Counted from the stretch's first letter, positions 25,801-37,427 are shown. The stretch: DNA of 64,000 bases from Glandiceps talaboti (GCF_964340395.1 NC_135560.1:3747998-3811997); one strand, 5' to 3'. The notes: generated by a model not told the origin, from the letters alone. Translations and numbers: made by a program.

Positions 25801-28200
25801 TGATTCCTCTCATGTTGTTCTAATTCCATTATTGTTATGTTTTGTAGTCATTAAAATGGCGGTTTCAATGTTGTTAATTGTGACGTGAAGAATGTGACAG
25901 TGTGGCAATTGTATTGGTTTGTGATCATGTTCAGCATATGTCAAAAATTAGATTTTAAATATTTCATATCTTTACATATGCATTAGTTGTGAGAATAGAT
26001 TGATTATTGCATGATAAAGGCCCTTCGTCATTCTATCTTAGCACAATACATTTCACCTTGTTCAAGGTCAATTACAGTCAGCATTACATCTGCATTTAAA
26101 TTAAACGAAAGAGCAGAGGCATAACCTTACACCTACCATACGTCTATCATTACAGGTTAGCTTACTCTGGTCATAAACATTGCCTTAAATTGATACTCAT
26201 ATCACGTATTGGGGTTGAGACGATGTTGGTATTGTAACTTAAGTGTTACCTTTCGATTGCAAAGTTTGCTGCTGTGTAAAAATTAGATGAAAAGAATTCA
26301 TTCAAGTAAATACATGCCTCGAGTAAAGGGAATACATTGTTTTCTCTAGTTATTTATCTAGTCTGGTAATGTCTAGCTTACGAAAAGCAAGGAATAAAAA
26401 TGACATACTTTCTGATTCTCACAATTTTGTAAAGAGATGTTGTGTATCGTAAGAAAAGGATCGATGTTTATTGTTTAACATTTATCAACCATACAACGAG
26501 GTTGTTAGCTACATCTAATAGATTAGCCATCATACCAACACTATTTTTTATAAGTATTATCATGATTGCTTGTGACATTCATACAAAGAACTACACAGTG
26601 TACCTACATGTGCCCTAATTATCGCAATTACTTTTTAGACTGCTAATCAAGAAAACAAAATATTAGTCATTGTATCCAATCATTGTCCCGTTACAAAGAA
26701 TAATACCAAAGCAATCATTTGTATTCCCCTGTGGTGACGTCGATATCCCCATAAGACATTGTTGTATTGTTCCAGTCAAACGTATGTTTGTAAAACAAAA
26801 AGTAATCAGCGAGTCGTTGACCCATGCTGTCCTGTTCGTACTGTTCCCACGTGAAATGTTGCTATTGCTAAGCTACATGGGGGATATACTAGTGATGTAG
26901 AAATACACGTTTTTATGGTGTTATTGACGATCTTCCCTTAACCTTTAAGAGCCCATAACGCCCCCACTAAAACAGCTTGGGTACTTTGTCATGTATGTAC
27001 TGTTCCGGCGAAGCACAATTATAAGAGACGAATTTACATAGATCTGGAGTTGACAGCTTTGGAGAAAGAAAGACCATCTGCATCTGTCAATATATGTATG
27101 TACGTATGGCTATATATTCAGATGCCAGCACATTAATAGGCTTATATGTACTATTGTAGCTAATCATAACTAACCCATGGTTTGCATTGACAAATAAACA
27201 AAGAACGCATATGTGGACTTATTTGTGACGTGTATTGTTGTTCGAGATTAGTTTGTCATATGATTAAACCATGCACCGTATATCCAAAACCTTATTTTGT
27301 TTGTGTTTCAAGAATGAATGAATGAATGAATGTACATGTTTTTGATAAAGACACAGTACACTTTAGAATATGCTCTTTACGTGATGAAACTAGGGCGACT
27401 GTGATACTAGTTTGTCGATTTTCTGGAACGGTTAACTTTGTCATTTTAATGGAATTATTGTTCTTGTGTGACTTTAGGGAGGTGAAAGAGATGGTACAAC
27501 ATCGCAGGTATTAGTTCACAATATCGCTAGATTCCAAATACACAGTGTGATTCCTCAATGATTTCACGATATATGATCGCACCCAGTACCAGAGTTGATT
27601 ACCGCGCTAGTAACTGTTCAAAATTGACGATTGTACGAATGTAACATGGTAAAGTTCAAAATTCGGCCATGACCCGGCATGCATGATCTGACTAATTAAC
27701 AGGGAGCCTGTCGACGTTGATGTAATGATAGCCTACCCGATGCTCATGGTTCATTATTATACATCGATAAGGCTTATGCCTTCTTTACGATTTTATCATA
27801 AGTTATGATTTTCAATATTCCGATCGAAGCATACAGATGGGCATGGTCACGAGGTTAAAATGATATTATGTTGGTAGCTTCTGGGATATTGTTTAGGTGT
27901 GATAAATCTAATTTCCTGTTTGTGCAAAGGCCAGAATAATTAAATTCAGTGACGCAAGCTAGTGTATAAAGGTGTTCAACTTCCATTACTATACTAAAAC
28001 GTAAATATGTCTGGGAAAGGCATTCTTACACGTAACATAAATGTCTAGATTTCTATAAAGGCTTTATATGCTCCTTTTTACACTCGAGTGTATAGTTCAT
28101 TGGGTATTCTCAGTTTAGTGGATAGCCAGTCAATGAAACAAAATAATGGATTTACCTATCCTCATCAGATCTTAACAATTGAAAGACATTAGCACAGTTG
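22830..28200. other. No recognised feature
   Basis: The longest repeat-poor stretch of the window. A 131-codon frame at 25428-25823 is followed internally by a good donor-like site (CAAGTGAGT near 25787), but I see no acceptor, domain or partner exon. Confidence 0.5.
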
Positions 28201-28225
28201 TATACATTTTAAATATTGTTAATAA

Positions 28226-28269
28226 ATAAATATTATTATTATTATTATCATTATTATTATTATTATTAT
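28226..28269. repeat. (TTA)n microsatellite
   Basis: TTA copies with one TCA variant. It may be a retroelement tail, but no element is recognised beside it. Confidence 0.9.
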
Positions 28270-28589
28270 GAATACAAAATTTAATCAGGACAATAATTTC
28301 TCCTGAGAATTTTGCTTTACGCAGTCAATCGATAAATGGATTATTAAATGTTTGTTCATCAGAGTTCATGTATGCTACTCTATAATATGAATTATAGGTT
28401 ATTACCCACAATGCACTGTACCCAAATTGCATTTTAATAGTAATGAAGATACGAGCCGTTCCGCGTACGGAGTTCAAATTGTTTATTACCGTCATGCTTG
28501 GGACATATGTCCCTCGCTTTTCGCTGAGACTTACTTCTAGTCACCAGCGAGTGTTTGCTGTGTTCAGTATTTTGACCTATAGCACAGGG

Positions 28590-29160
28590 AACCTTGTACA
28601 TCCTAGCACTAGGATGTGCACTTTCTAATGCTAGGATGTGGTCACATCCTAATGAGAGGAAGAGTACACAGCTATGTGCCATATCCCAGTACCATAGTTG
28701 TGTACTGTACACCTAACACACAGTTGTACACATCTACGTAACAGCTATGGTGGAATAAGACCCTTTAGCAACACCTTTGCTCATATTCGACTAGCATTGA
28801 TCACACAGCTTGTACATGGTTGTGGGAGATACAGCTGTTACAGCAATGTTGACATAGCTGGTGCATGGTTATGGGAAATACCTACGGTAAAGCTATCCTC
28901 ACATATCTGGTACTTGGCTGTTGGAAAATTTTGTGTACATGGATGTTATAAAAACCTATGCTGCATTGCTATTTTTAACACCCAGGTTACATTGATGCTG
29001 GCATGCTAGTTACACATCTGTCAAATCTGGGTATGTTACACCTAGTGTGTTGGCCAAAGCTGATACAGGATGTTGTACACACAGCTGGAAGTCTCCGTGG
29101 CTCCACTGAGCTGGTACAGCTATGTGAACAACCCTATCCTAGGTATGTTACAGGAATGTG
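28590..29160. repeat. Palindromic and degenerate 50-bp repeat region
   Basis: CATCCTAGCACTAGGATG (28599-28616) is a perfect 18-bp palindrome, and GGATGTG..CACATCC recurs just after. From about 28800, AGCTxGTxCATGGxTxTGGGA motifs recur near 28806, 28857 and 28909, suggesting a decayed tandem repeat of about 50 bp. No coding role is seen. Confidence 0.45.
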
Positions 29161-29164
29161 CAAG

Positions 29165-30685
29165 GTTCTCTGTGTGTAAGAGTCATGAAGACTGGTTGTC
29201 TATTATTTTGCATTTATTTTTCAGCACTGACTTTAAATGACACTTTCCTAGACTTCAACCTTGGTTCACAGACTCCAGTTCACGTGAACATATCAATACA
29301 TAAAACATATTACCACAACACTGGTTGCTTCCCAAATTCATCTATCACTTTTTGATCTTAAACATTCATTTCTCATTTACCCGTTATAAAGTACAGCACA
29401 TGTACAATCATCATTCTCAACTCTAACCATTTTCCCACAATCAATTAAAAATCAACAACTTGAATTGTAAGAATACCATGTTCCAAATATAATCGGCATG
29501 TGACTGACAACTCTTTTCTCTGAATTAGATTTAGACACAAATTTAGAATACAGATAAAAGCACCGCTTCTACCGTACCAATTATAAGACTTTTTATCCAT
29601 ACAGTATAAATTGATATTATTTGATTATTAAAATTACCATCACAATATTTCCTATAGTTATAATCATATTGAAAAAATGAGGATGGTATGCAGAGTTTCT
29701 GCTAAACAAATCAGTTATCGATTAAACACAATATAGTGGACATAACACTCACAGTTGCCTAAAAGTAATTGGATTTAAAAAGCGAGTTGTGATAAACAGT
29801 AGTGTGTATATAAATAGTGCAAATAAATCAACTGAACGTTGAGGTTGGGTCTACAATACATAGTATTACTTGCAAATATATTCAGGATTGATTCCCGAAT
29901 TGTGCATTTCTTTAACATGTCATAACATATTACAAAAGTATTTCATTTTTAATATCACCAGACTATTATTCATTGGCACAATCGGCTTTTATGATTTTTC
30001 ACTGTAACTCCAATCTAATGTTGCGTGACGTACATTAAATCTGGATTATTTGGTATTTGATCAGCACGCTAATGTTGGTTACCATGGAAATAATTATAGA
30101 GTTTATAAGGTCGTGCACTTTGACTATATTGTGTTGGTAATCATAGATAAGACAAGTGCACCAAACAACATGTCAGATTGTTTTAGATTTACGTTTTATT
30201 CATCAATTTAGTTTAACTTCGATGCAGAACAGTTTTTGTTTTACGTCTGTTTGTTAACTTCTAAAGAAGACTTTTCAATGTATAAACTTGAATGTTACCG
30301 ATATATACAGCTAAAATGGTGTTTTTACTCACCCTCAAACAACTTCTAATGCACAAGAGACAAATTACATAAGTGCCGTGCACAATGGGGATGTAGAAAA
30401 AGTCAAGTTGAAATTATGATTATCAGTTAGAAAATAAACAATTGCAGCCATTAAAATTATTAATTCCATGTGTAATATTTCCATTAGAAGCCTGTTTTAA
30501 TGCACTGTGAAAGAATAGCGATGCTTATCAGTATTCAATGTGATTGGGCACAGGACCCTGCTTTGTTTATTGTGTCTATTGTTAGTCTAGAGTTAAAATA
30601 GGTCTAGCTCTGCGTCAAAAACGTAATGCTCCATGGGTGAAACACCAAGCCTACATCACTTTAGCTGTAAAACCTTATCAGGTTT
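29165..30685. other. No recognised feature
   Basis: AT-rich unique sequence leading up to the 55-bp array. Confidence 0.6.
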
Positions 30686-30810
30686 TAAACAAAGTTAAAT
30701 AAAACAGTTACAATTACCCTGACTGCAGAAAATCGCTATCGTTTTGCAATTTGTATCGATTATGTTAAATTATGATATACATTCAACACATTCAACAAAG
30801 CCTAGTACAT

Positions 30811-31206
30811 TGTAGCAGTTGGATGAGATTAATTGTAAGTCATGGTATATGCATTGAAATTACGTTGTAACAGTTGGATGAGATTAGTTGTTAGTCACGG
30901 TACGTGCATTTATATTACATTGTAACAGTTGGTTGAGAATAGTTGTTAGTCACGGTACATGCATTTATATTACATTGTAACAGTTGGTTGAGAATAGTTG
31001 TAAGTCACGGTACATGCATTTATATTATATTGTAACAGTTGGTTGAGAATAGTTGTAAGTCACGGTACATGCATTTTTATTATATTGTAACAGTTTGAAG
31101 AGAATAGTTGTAAGTCACGGTACATACATTTATATTACATTGTAACAGTTGGTTGAGAATAGTTGTAAGTCACGGTACATGCATTTATATTATATTGTAA
31201 CAGTTT
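30811..31206. repeat. 55-bp minisatellite, left block
   Basis: Units start at 30811, 30866, 30921, 30976, 31031, 31086, 31141 and 31196, exactly 55 bp apart. Each begins TGTAACAGTT and contains GTAAGTCACGGTACATGCAT or a close variant. The eighth unit is cut after its first 11 bp by the retrotransposon, and the array resumes at 35147. Confidence 0.95.
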
Positions 31207-31220
31207 CTTCTTCTTCCATA

Positions 31221-31256
31221 ACTGGCCACCTTCAACATGTTGAAGATTTTGCCAGT
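31221..31256 (-). promoter_or_regulatory. 3' UTR stem-loop of the retrotransposon
   Basis: An ACTGGC/GCCAGT pair (31221-31226 and 31251-31256) encloses the perfect 16-bp palindrome CTTCAACATGTTGAAG at 31230-31245. It lies in the last 50 bp of the element. Non-LTR elements of this type often keep a 3' hairpin that their RT recognises. That role is inference; the inverted symmetry is seen directly. Confidence 0.5.
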
Positions 31257-31320
31257 GAGTGCGCAGCAAAGATGATGATGGTGAATAAATAGATAAAATA
31301 AAATAAAATTTAATGTACAT

Positions 31321-34300
31321 TTAGATGTCCAGGTGTGATGCCACCTGAGACTTGAAAGCATCAAGTGAACCTACAGTTACAATGTCTGGTGGTAGATTGT
31401 TCCATTCTACGATGGTTCTAGGGAAAAATGAATATTTTCTGTAGTCTGTTTTAAAGGTTGGTATTTGGTAACTTTTACTGTGCATGTGTCTGGTATATCT
31501 TGATGGAGGTTTAAGATACTGGTCTTTGTTCATAGCAACTGTTCCTACTGAGATTTTATAGAGCATTGTTAGTCTAGCTTCTTTCCTGCGTTGTTCTAGT
31601 GATTTCCAATTTAGAGTTTGTATCATGTTGTTAACACTGGAGCGGTTTCTGTATCTACTAGTAACATACCGGGCAGCACGCCTTTGTATTTTTTCTAGGT
31701 TGATTATATCAGATTGTCTATATGGGTCCCAAACAGTGGTGGCATACTCAACCATAGGTCTAACAAGTGTTTTGTATGCCTTTTCTTTAATTGCAGTGGA
31801 TCCTATGTTGAGGTTTCTGCGTAGAAAACCGAGGGTTTTGTTTGCCTTATTACATATCAAGTTGGTGTGTTGGTGCCAGTCAAGTTCAGTTGTCAAAGTG
31901 CACCCCAGGTACTTTTCGGATGAACTGTGTTTTAGTGTCTTTCCATTTAATTTGTAGTCGCTGATTATTGGTGATCGTTTCCTTGTTATTGATAAGACAG
32001 AACACTTATCTGGATGGAAGGACATTTTCCACTTGTCTGCCCAGGCAGCTAACTTGTCAAGATCATATTGTAGAATTTGGCTATCAGCTTCTGAAGTAAT
32101 GGTAAGATAAGCTATTGTGTCATCTGCAAACAGGCGTACAGTGGAGTTCAAGCCTACGTGTATGTCATTAATGTAGAATAGGAACAGTGATGGTCCCAAT
32201 ACAGACCCTTGTGGGACCCCTGATTCAACTGCTATAGTGTCTGATGATTCACCATCTGTGACAACTATTTGGGTACGATGACGTAGGAAAGATTGTATCC
32301 AATTTAGGGTTTTACCTCTTATACCAAAGTGATGTAACTTATGTATCAACAGGTTGTGGCTGACTCTGTCGAAGGCCTTGGAAAAGTCCATAACTAGAAC
32401 ATCTGTCTGTTTACCATTTTCCATGTTGAGGGCTAGATCATCTATGAGTTCAAGTAGTTGAGTTTCACAGGATCGACGCTGTCTGAATCCATGTTGTAGT
32501 GGGTAAAGGATATTATTTGATTCTGCATGGTTCATGATGTGTTTTGTTACTATGTGTTCCAGAAGTTTACAGCATACACATGTAAGCGAGATTGGTCTGT
32601 AATTTTCAGCTTTACACTTCTGACCTTTTTTGAATATTGGTGTCACAACAGCTTTGCGCCAATCGTCTGGGATTTCGCTGCTATCATAGGACATCTGAAA
32701 GATGATAGTTAATATTGGTGTTATTTCGTCTGTGAGCTGCTTCAACACGTAAGGTTTAATGTTATCTGGACCAGCGGCTTTGTGAGGATTCAAGCCTGCC
32801 AGCAGCTTTCTGACTCCATTAGGAGATATAATGATGTTTTCTGCTGTACTGCCATAACTGTCATCAGGCATTTGGCATCGCTCTACAAATTCATCTGAGG
32901 TGAAATTTATAGTTTCAGAGAAGGCAGATTGAAATTGTTTATTCAGTATATTTGCTTTCTGTATTGGATCAGTATGCAGTTTTCCATTGTGCATAAGTGG
33001 AGCTACCCCACTGTTATCTGTCTTTTTATGTTTGATATAAGTCCAAAAACGTTTCATTGGTGAATTGTTATTGTCATCCTGTTGAGGGGTAACAATATCT
33101 TCAATGTAGTTCCAGTAAGCCCGTCTGAGCTTTTTTTGAACAAGGTGTTTCAAATCTTTGAATTGCGTGATATGTTTTGGGAAAGCAGATTTCTTCATTC
33201 GTTTGTATAGTTTGTCTCTTCTCCGCATTAATCGTCTCAGTTCCTGAGTAATCCATGGGAAACCATTCTTTGACTTACATGTTTTATGTGGTATGTGTTT
33301 GGAAATAGAATTTTCTAAGAATGTTTTAAATGTATTCCACATGTTGTTCACACTGTGACCCTGTTTAGCCATTTCCGCAAAAGTTGACTTGAATGATGTG
33401 ACTTCTTGTTTTAAACTATCCCAGCGTGCCTTTTTGTACAATGGTATTTTACGGGGTTTCTGTTTACTACATATTGGGTTCATGTCAAGTTCTATATAGA
33501 CAATGTTGTGATCAGAGATACCAGGCATTGTTTCAATGCGTTGGATTTTACTGGGTAGATTTGTTATGAACAAGTCCAAAGTGTTATCATTTCTTGTTGG
33601 TTCTTCAACAGTTTGTACAAGGCCATTATCATCTAGTATATCTGCTAACTTGTAGCGAAGTCTAACATACTGGGTATTTGGTTTGATACATTTTGATTTC
33701 CAGTTCCAACCAGGAAGATTGAAGTCACCACCAATTAGTAGGCATGTATTTTGCATTGTGCATGCTCTCATGATGGACGTTTCAAACTGTGACAGACTAT
33801 ATTCATTGGAAGTTTTTGGATTGTAATAAGAACACACAAGAAGATCTTTATTTTTGACTAGTTGTATCCTCGCCCATACAATTTCACAGTCAGTTTGCAG
33901 TTCTCTTACTTCTGAGCTTAAGTGAGTGTCGCTGACAGCAATCAAAACTCCCCCACCATTACCAGTTGTTCTATCCTTTCTCCAGATTTTGAAATTTGGA
34001 GGGAATATTTGGCTATCAGTTATTGAAGGGTCAAGCCATGTTTCAGTACAGATGATGATGTCAGGTTTTGAACTGGATATTACATTCTCAATACGACACT
34101 GTTTATTTTTTATTGACTGACAGTTGATGTTAAGAACACGAAGTGGTGCTTGTGATCTTGCTGACTTTCTTGTTGATTTTTGATTTGGTGTAGACGTGTG
34201 GATTGGTTTTATGACTGCTTCTGGGGGAAGACTAGATGATGACGTATCGGACAATATACTGAACGAGTTTGATAACTCTAAACATGATATTCCATAACAA

Positions 34301-34788
34301 GATAGACTGTAATTTGGATTTCCACATGCGATGCAATCCCAACGGATATCACTATTCTCATTCAACTCGGTATACGTGCCACTGTGTACATCCTGGCAAT
34401 TAATATGGAACCACTGGTCACAGGTGTCACATGTAACGGCTCTGTTTTCCCATGTTATTGGCAGGGCACAGGTTCCGCATGAATGGGTGGTGCATTCACT
34501 ATTATGTGGTCCAGGATTGGTTTGTATGTCATTTGCATTTGACATCAGTATAAGAATCAGATACTCCAAAAGACGTTTGGGTTTATATTTATCATTTGGT
34601 ATCATATTTTTCTTTACAATGTCCTTATGTAGACCGTGTATAACCTGGCTGGCCAGGTCGTTACATTCTGGAAATTTAATATCAGCGTCGAACAATTTTG
34701 ACTGTTGTGGGCCGCCATGTTGGTTTTGAGTCAGAGAGTTTCGAAGCGTTATGGAACAGAGAACAAGTGACCAGAATAGTAATAACAT
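31321..34788 (-). CDS. PHD finger-endonuclease-reverse transcriptase polyprotein of non-LTR retrotransposon
   Basis: 1155 residues. The ATG is the first after an in-frame TAA 24 bp upstream and has a purine at -3. Residues 1-16 form a hydrophobic, signal-like start. At 72-94 a hydrophobic stretch (LLEYLILILM) leads into DIQTNPGP, which resembles a ribosome-skipping 2A sequence but has Gln where Glu is usual. A PHD-type zinc finger follows: C104/C107, C120/C123, H128/C131, C152/C155. The APE endonuclease spans about 217-435 and shows N222, the TET motif with E249, GGDFN (D355, N357) and SDHN (D426, H427). RT spans about 655-930: AAGPD, NYRPIS, DFSKAFD (catalytic D801), SGVPQGSVLGP, and FADD (D889, D890). 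The C-terminal tail has LEKIQRRAARY near 1031 and VEWNNLP near 1127, both typical of this superfamily. The protein would nick target DNA and copy its own RNA there (target-primed reverse transcription). No frameshift or stop is present and no key residue is missing. Confidence 0.95.
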   Translation of the reverse strand: MLLLFWSLVLCSITLRNSLTQNQHGGPQQSKLFDADIKFPECNDLASQVIHGLHKDIVKKNMIPNDKYKPKRLLEYLILILMSNANDIQTNPGPHNSECTTHSCGTCALPITWENRAVTCDTCDQWFHINCQDVHSGTYTELNENSDIRWDCIACGNPNYSLSCYGISCLELSNSFSILSDTSSSSLPPEAVIKPIHTSTPNQKSTRKSARSQAPLRVLNINCQSIKNKQCRIENVISSSKPDIIICTETWLDPSITDSQIFPPNFKIWRKDRTTGNGGGVLIAVSDTHLSSEVRELQTDCEIVWARIQLVKNKDLLVCSYYNPKTSNEYSLSQFETSIMRACTMQNTCLLIGGDFNLPGWNWKSKCIKPNTQYVRLRYKLADILDDNGLVQTVEEPTRNDNTLDLFITNLPSKIQRIETMPGISDHNIVYIELDMNPICSKQKPRKIPLYKKARWDSLKQEVTSFKSTFAEMAKQGHSVNNMWNTFKTFLENSISKHIPHKTCKSKNGFPWITQELRRLMRRRDKLYKRMKKSAFPKHITQFKDLKHLVQKKLRRAYWNYIEDIVTPQQDDNNNSPMKRFWTYIKHKKTDNSGVAPLMHNGKLHTDPIQKANILNKQFQSAFSETINFTSDEFVERCQMPDDSYGSTAENIIISPNGVRKLLAGLNPHKAAGPDNIKPYVLKQLTDEITPILTIIFQMSYDSSEIPDDWRKAVVTPIFKKGQKCKAENYRPISLTCVCCKLLEHIVTKHIMNHAESNNILYPLQHGFRQRRSCETQLLELIDDLALNMENGKQTDVLVMDFSKAFDRVSHNLLIHKLHHFGIRGKTLNWIQSFLRHRTQIVVTDGESSDTIAVESGVPQGSVLGPSLFLFYINDIHVGLNSTVRLFADDTIAYLTITSEADSQILQYDLDKLAAWADKWKMSFHPDKCSVLSITRKRSPIISDYKLNGKTLKHSSSEKYLGCTLTTELDWHQHTNLICNKANKTLGFLRRNLNIGSTAIKEKAYKTLVRPMVEYATTVWDPYRQSDIINLEKIQRRAARYVTSRYRNRSSVNNMIQTLNWKSLEQRRKEARLTMLYKISVGTVAMNKDQYLKPPSRYTRHMHSKSYQIPTFKTDYRKYSFFPRTIVEWNNLPPDIVTVGSLDAFKSQVASHLDI

Positions 34789-35146
34789 CTTGGTTTGGTT
34801 CTTACCAGGTTAAATTACGATTATGTCTTGCAACTTGCTTATTGACAGAGTTAATAAGTTCAGGTGTCGGGAACGGTATTTTGTAGTCGCTCGTGCTACC
34901 CGGAAGTAGGTGATAATAACGTACCAATGTGCTGACGTTGACACTGTGACCAAACATGAAACACATAGGTGATTTAGTGCTCGGGTATTGCTTCTGGGAC
35001 GTTGTAAATAGCTTTCCACTGATTCCTGGGTGTTTATGGTAGTGACGTACCTAGTCTTGCAATGACTTGAACTTTGGTAACGCGAAAATCATAACAAATT
35101 TGACGACCCGATGAGTAGGGTTGACGTCCTAGTTTGAGGGCGCACT

Positions 35147-35517
35147 CAGTTTTGAAGAGAATAGTTGTAAGTCACGGTACATATATGTATATTACATTGT
35201 AACAGTTGGTTGAGAATAGTTGTAAGTCACGGTACATGCATTTATATTATATTGTAACAGTTTGAAGAGAATAGTTGTAAGTCACGGTACATACATTTAT
35301 ATTACATTGAAACAGTTGGATGAGATTAGTTTCAAGTCATAGTACATACATTGCTATTACATTGTAACAGTTGGATGAGATTAGTTGTAAGTCATGGTAC
35401 ATGCATTGATATTACATTGAAACAGTTAGTTGAGATTAGTTGTAAGTCACGGTACATGTATTGATATTACATTGTAAAAGTTGGATGAGATTAGTTTCAA
35501 GTCATAGTACATACATA
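35147..35517. repeat. 55-bp minisatellite, right block after the retrotransposon
   Basis: The array resumes with CAGTTT, which repeats the last six bases before the insertion, and keeps the 55-bp spacing (next TGTAACAGTT at 35198). Units here are more varied than in the left block (GGATGAGATTAG, TTTCAAGTCATAG forms). Confidence 0.9.
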
Positions 35518-35519
35518 CA

Positions 35520-36570
35520 TAAACAAAGTTAAATAAAACAGTTACAATTACCCTGACTGCAGAAAATCGCTATCGTTTTGCAATTTGTATCGATTATGTT
35601 AAATTATGATATACATTCAACACATTCATTCAACAAAGCCTAGTACATTGTAGCAGTTGGATGAGATTAATTGTAAGTCATGGTATATGCATTGAAATTA
35701 CGTTGTAACAGTTGGATGAGATTAGTACGTGCATTTTTATTATATTGTAACAGTTTGAAGAGAATAGTTGTAAGTCACGGTACATGCATTTATATTATAT
35801 TGTAACAGTTGGTTGAGAATAGTTGTAAGTCACGGTACATGCATTTATATTATATTGTAACAGTTTGAAGAGAATAGTTGTAAGTCACGGTACATACATT
35901 TATATTACATTGTAACAGTTGGTTGAGAATAGTTGTAAGTCACGGTACATGCATTTATATTATATTGTAACAGTTTGAAGAGAATAGTTGTAAGTCACGG
36001 TACATACATGTATATTACATTGTAACAGTTGGTTGAGAATAGTTGTAAGTCACGGTACATGCATTTATATTATATTGTAACAGTTTGAAGAGAATAGTTG
36101 TAAGTCACGGTACATACATTTATATTACATTGAAACAGTTGGATGAGATTAGTTTCAAGTCATAGTACATACATTGCTATTACATTGTAACAGTTGGATG
36201 AGATTAGTTGGACGTCATAGTACATGCATTGATATTACATTGAAACAGTTAGTTGAGAATAGTTGTAAGTCATGGTACATGCATTGATATTACATTGAAA
36301 CAGTTAGTTGAGATTAGTTGTAAGTCACGGTACATGTATTGATATTACATTGTAAAAGTTGGATGAGATTAGTTTCAAGTCATAGTACATACATTGCTAT
36401 TACACTAACAGTAACAGTTGGATGAGATTAGTTGGACGTCATAGTACATGCATTGATATTATTACATTATGACAGCTGGTTGAGAATTGTTGTAAGTCGT
36501 GCTACATACATTGATATTACATTGTGATAGTTGGTTGAGATAGGTTGTACGTCATGCTACATACATTGAT
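35520..36570. repeat. Duplicated array flank plus second 55-bp minisatellite block
   Basis: 35520-35729 copies 30686-30880, the unique left flank and first units of the array, including the CCCTGACTGCAGAAAATCGC stretch. About 15 more 55-bp units follow, decaying toward 36570. The whole locus has therefore been duplicated in tandem; the retrotransposon is present only in the first copy. Confidence 0.85.
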
Positions 36571-36964
36571 TACATTCGACATTATATTTCCAAAACATTA
36601 CCCATGACGAAAATGAAACATACGCCTCATTTGATTTCAATTACTGATCACAGTGGGATGGTTAATTGTATTTACACTTGTGTACCGATAGTATGGAGTT
36701 ATAGTTCTTGACATCAAGCTTTCGTTAGATATAAATGTCATTATTATACCGAGTAAGACAATTCACCAATATCAGTCCAGCGTATAATATAAGATATAAT
36801 ATGCAATTTAAACTCTAGAGTAACAGTGGTGGCAGTACGAACTCTTTGACGATAGTTAGTCTGTCTAAAACATTTTTTTCACGGCAGAGTTTGATCACTA
36901 TAGAACAACAGACTATGCCCCTTACGTTTTATGATTTAATTTGATTTGATTTGAGATGTACTCC

Positions 36965-37310
36965 ATCGAACCTCCCCGTGGCTTAATTTGAAAAAGAGTT
37001 ACACCTCGGCACCTCCCTTTGATTTATTTTGAAAGACTACTCGCCCGACACCTCCCATGACATTTTGAAAAGGTGAGTATCCCGACATCTCCCCATGACC
37101 TGTTTTGAAAGAGTAAGTCCCCCAACACCTCTCCGTGGCTTGTTTTGAAAATGAGTATCCTGACAACTTCCCGTGATTTGTTTTACATGAATGACTCGCC
37201 GCGCCGGATACCTCCAGTGACTTTAGTTTTGAAAGAGTGAGTTTTCCGACATCACTCCGTGACCTATGTAATATTTGAAAGTGTAAATCCCCCGACACCT
37301 CACTGTGACT
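36965..37310. repeat. Degenerate 37-46 bp minisatellite
   Basis: Eight or nine copies of a unit around CCCGACACCTCCCCGTGACTTGTTTTGAAAGAGTGAGT (starts near 36969, 37008, 37046, 37083, 37123, 37161, 37206, 37247, 37293). The minus strand is open through most of it (99 codons with recurring GHGEMSGYSPFQ-like stretches). Unit length varies, so the open frame is more likely accidental than a repeat protein. Confidence 0.7.
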
Positions 37311-37427
37311 TGAAATGGATTTCCCAAAGCTCAGAACATGAACTGTATAAAAATTGCGGATGGCCAGCTACGGATTGTAGCGAAATGGGTTTAAATGCCT
37401 GACTATGGTAACCATTGTCAAATTTTT

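Larger units (their letters stand above)
31207..35146 (-). mobile_element. Full-length CR1/L2-like non-LTR retrotransposon
   Basis: Reading on the minus strand, the element has about 358 bp of 5' UTR (34789-35146), one long intact ORF (31321-34788) and a short 3' UTR of about 114 bp (31207-31320) that ends in GAA triplets. CAGTTT stands directly outside both ends (31201-31206 and 35147-35152), as expected of a short target-site duplication. Both flanks are units of the same 55-bp minisatellite, so the ends can be set by comparison with uninterrupted units. There are no long terminal repeats. One ORF with a PHD finger, an APE-type endonuclease and RT fits the jockey superfamily (CR1, L2, Crack, Rex1 group); the exact clade is inference. 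The unbroken frame and clean flanks suggest a young, possibly still competent copy, in contrast to the decayed fragments elsewhere in the window. Confidence 0.9.

Noticed and set aside
25428-25823. 131-codon ORF
   Set aside because: Mixed composition and one donor-like site, but no domain, acceptor or partner exon; length possible by chance in 64 kb.
31625-34886. Plus-strand ORFs of 60-132 codons
   Set aside because: Antisense shadows of the intact minus-strand retrotransposon ORF.
31200-35160. Flanking 55-bp arrays considered as LTRs of the retroelement
   Set aside because: They are tandem minisatellite units also found away from the element, and the coding region is a PHD-EN-RT non-LTR type with no integrase or protease.
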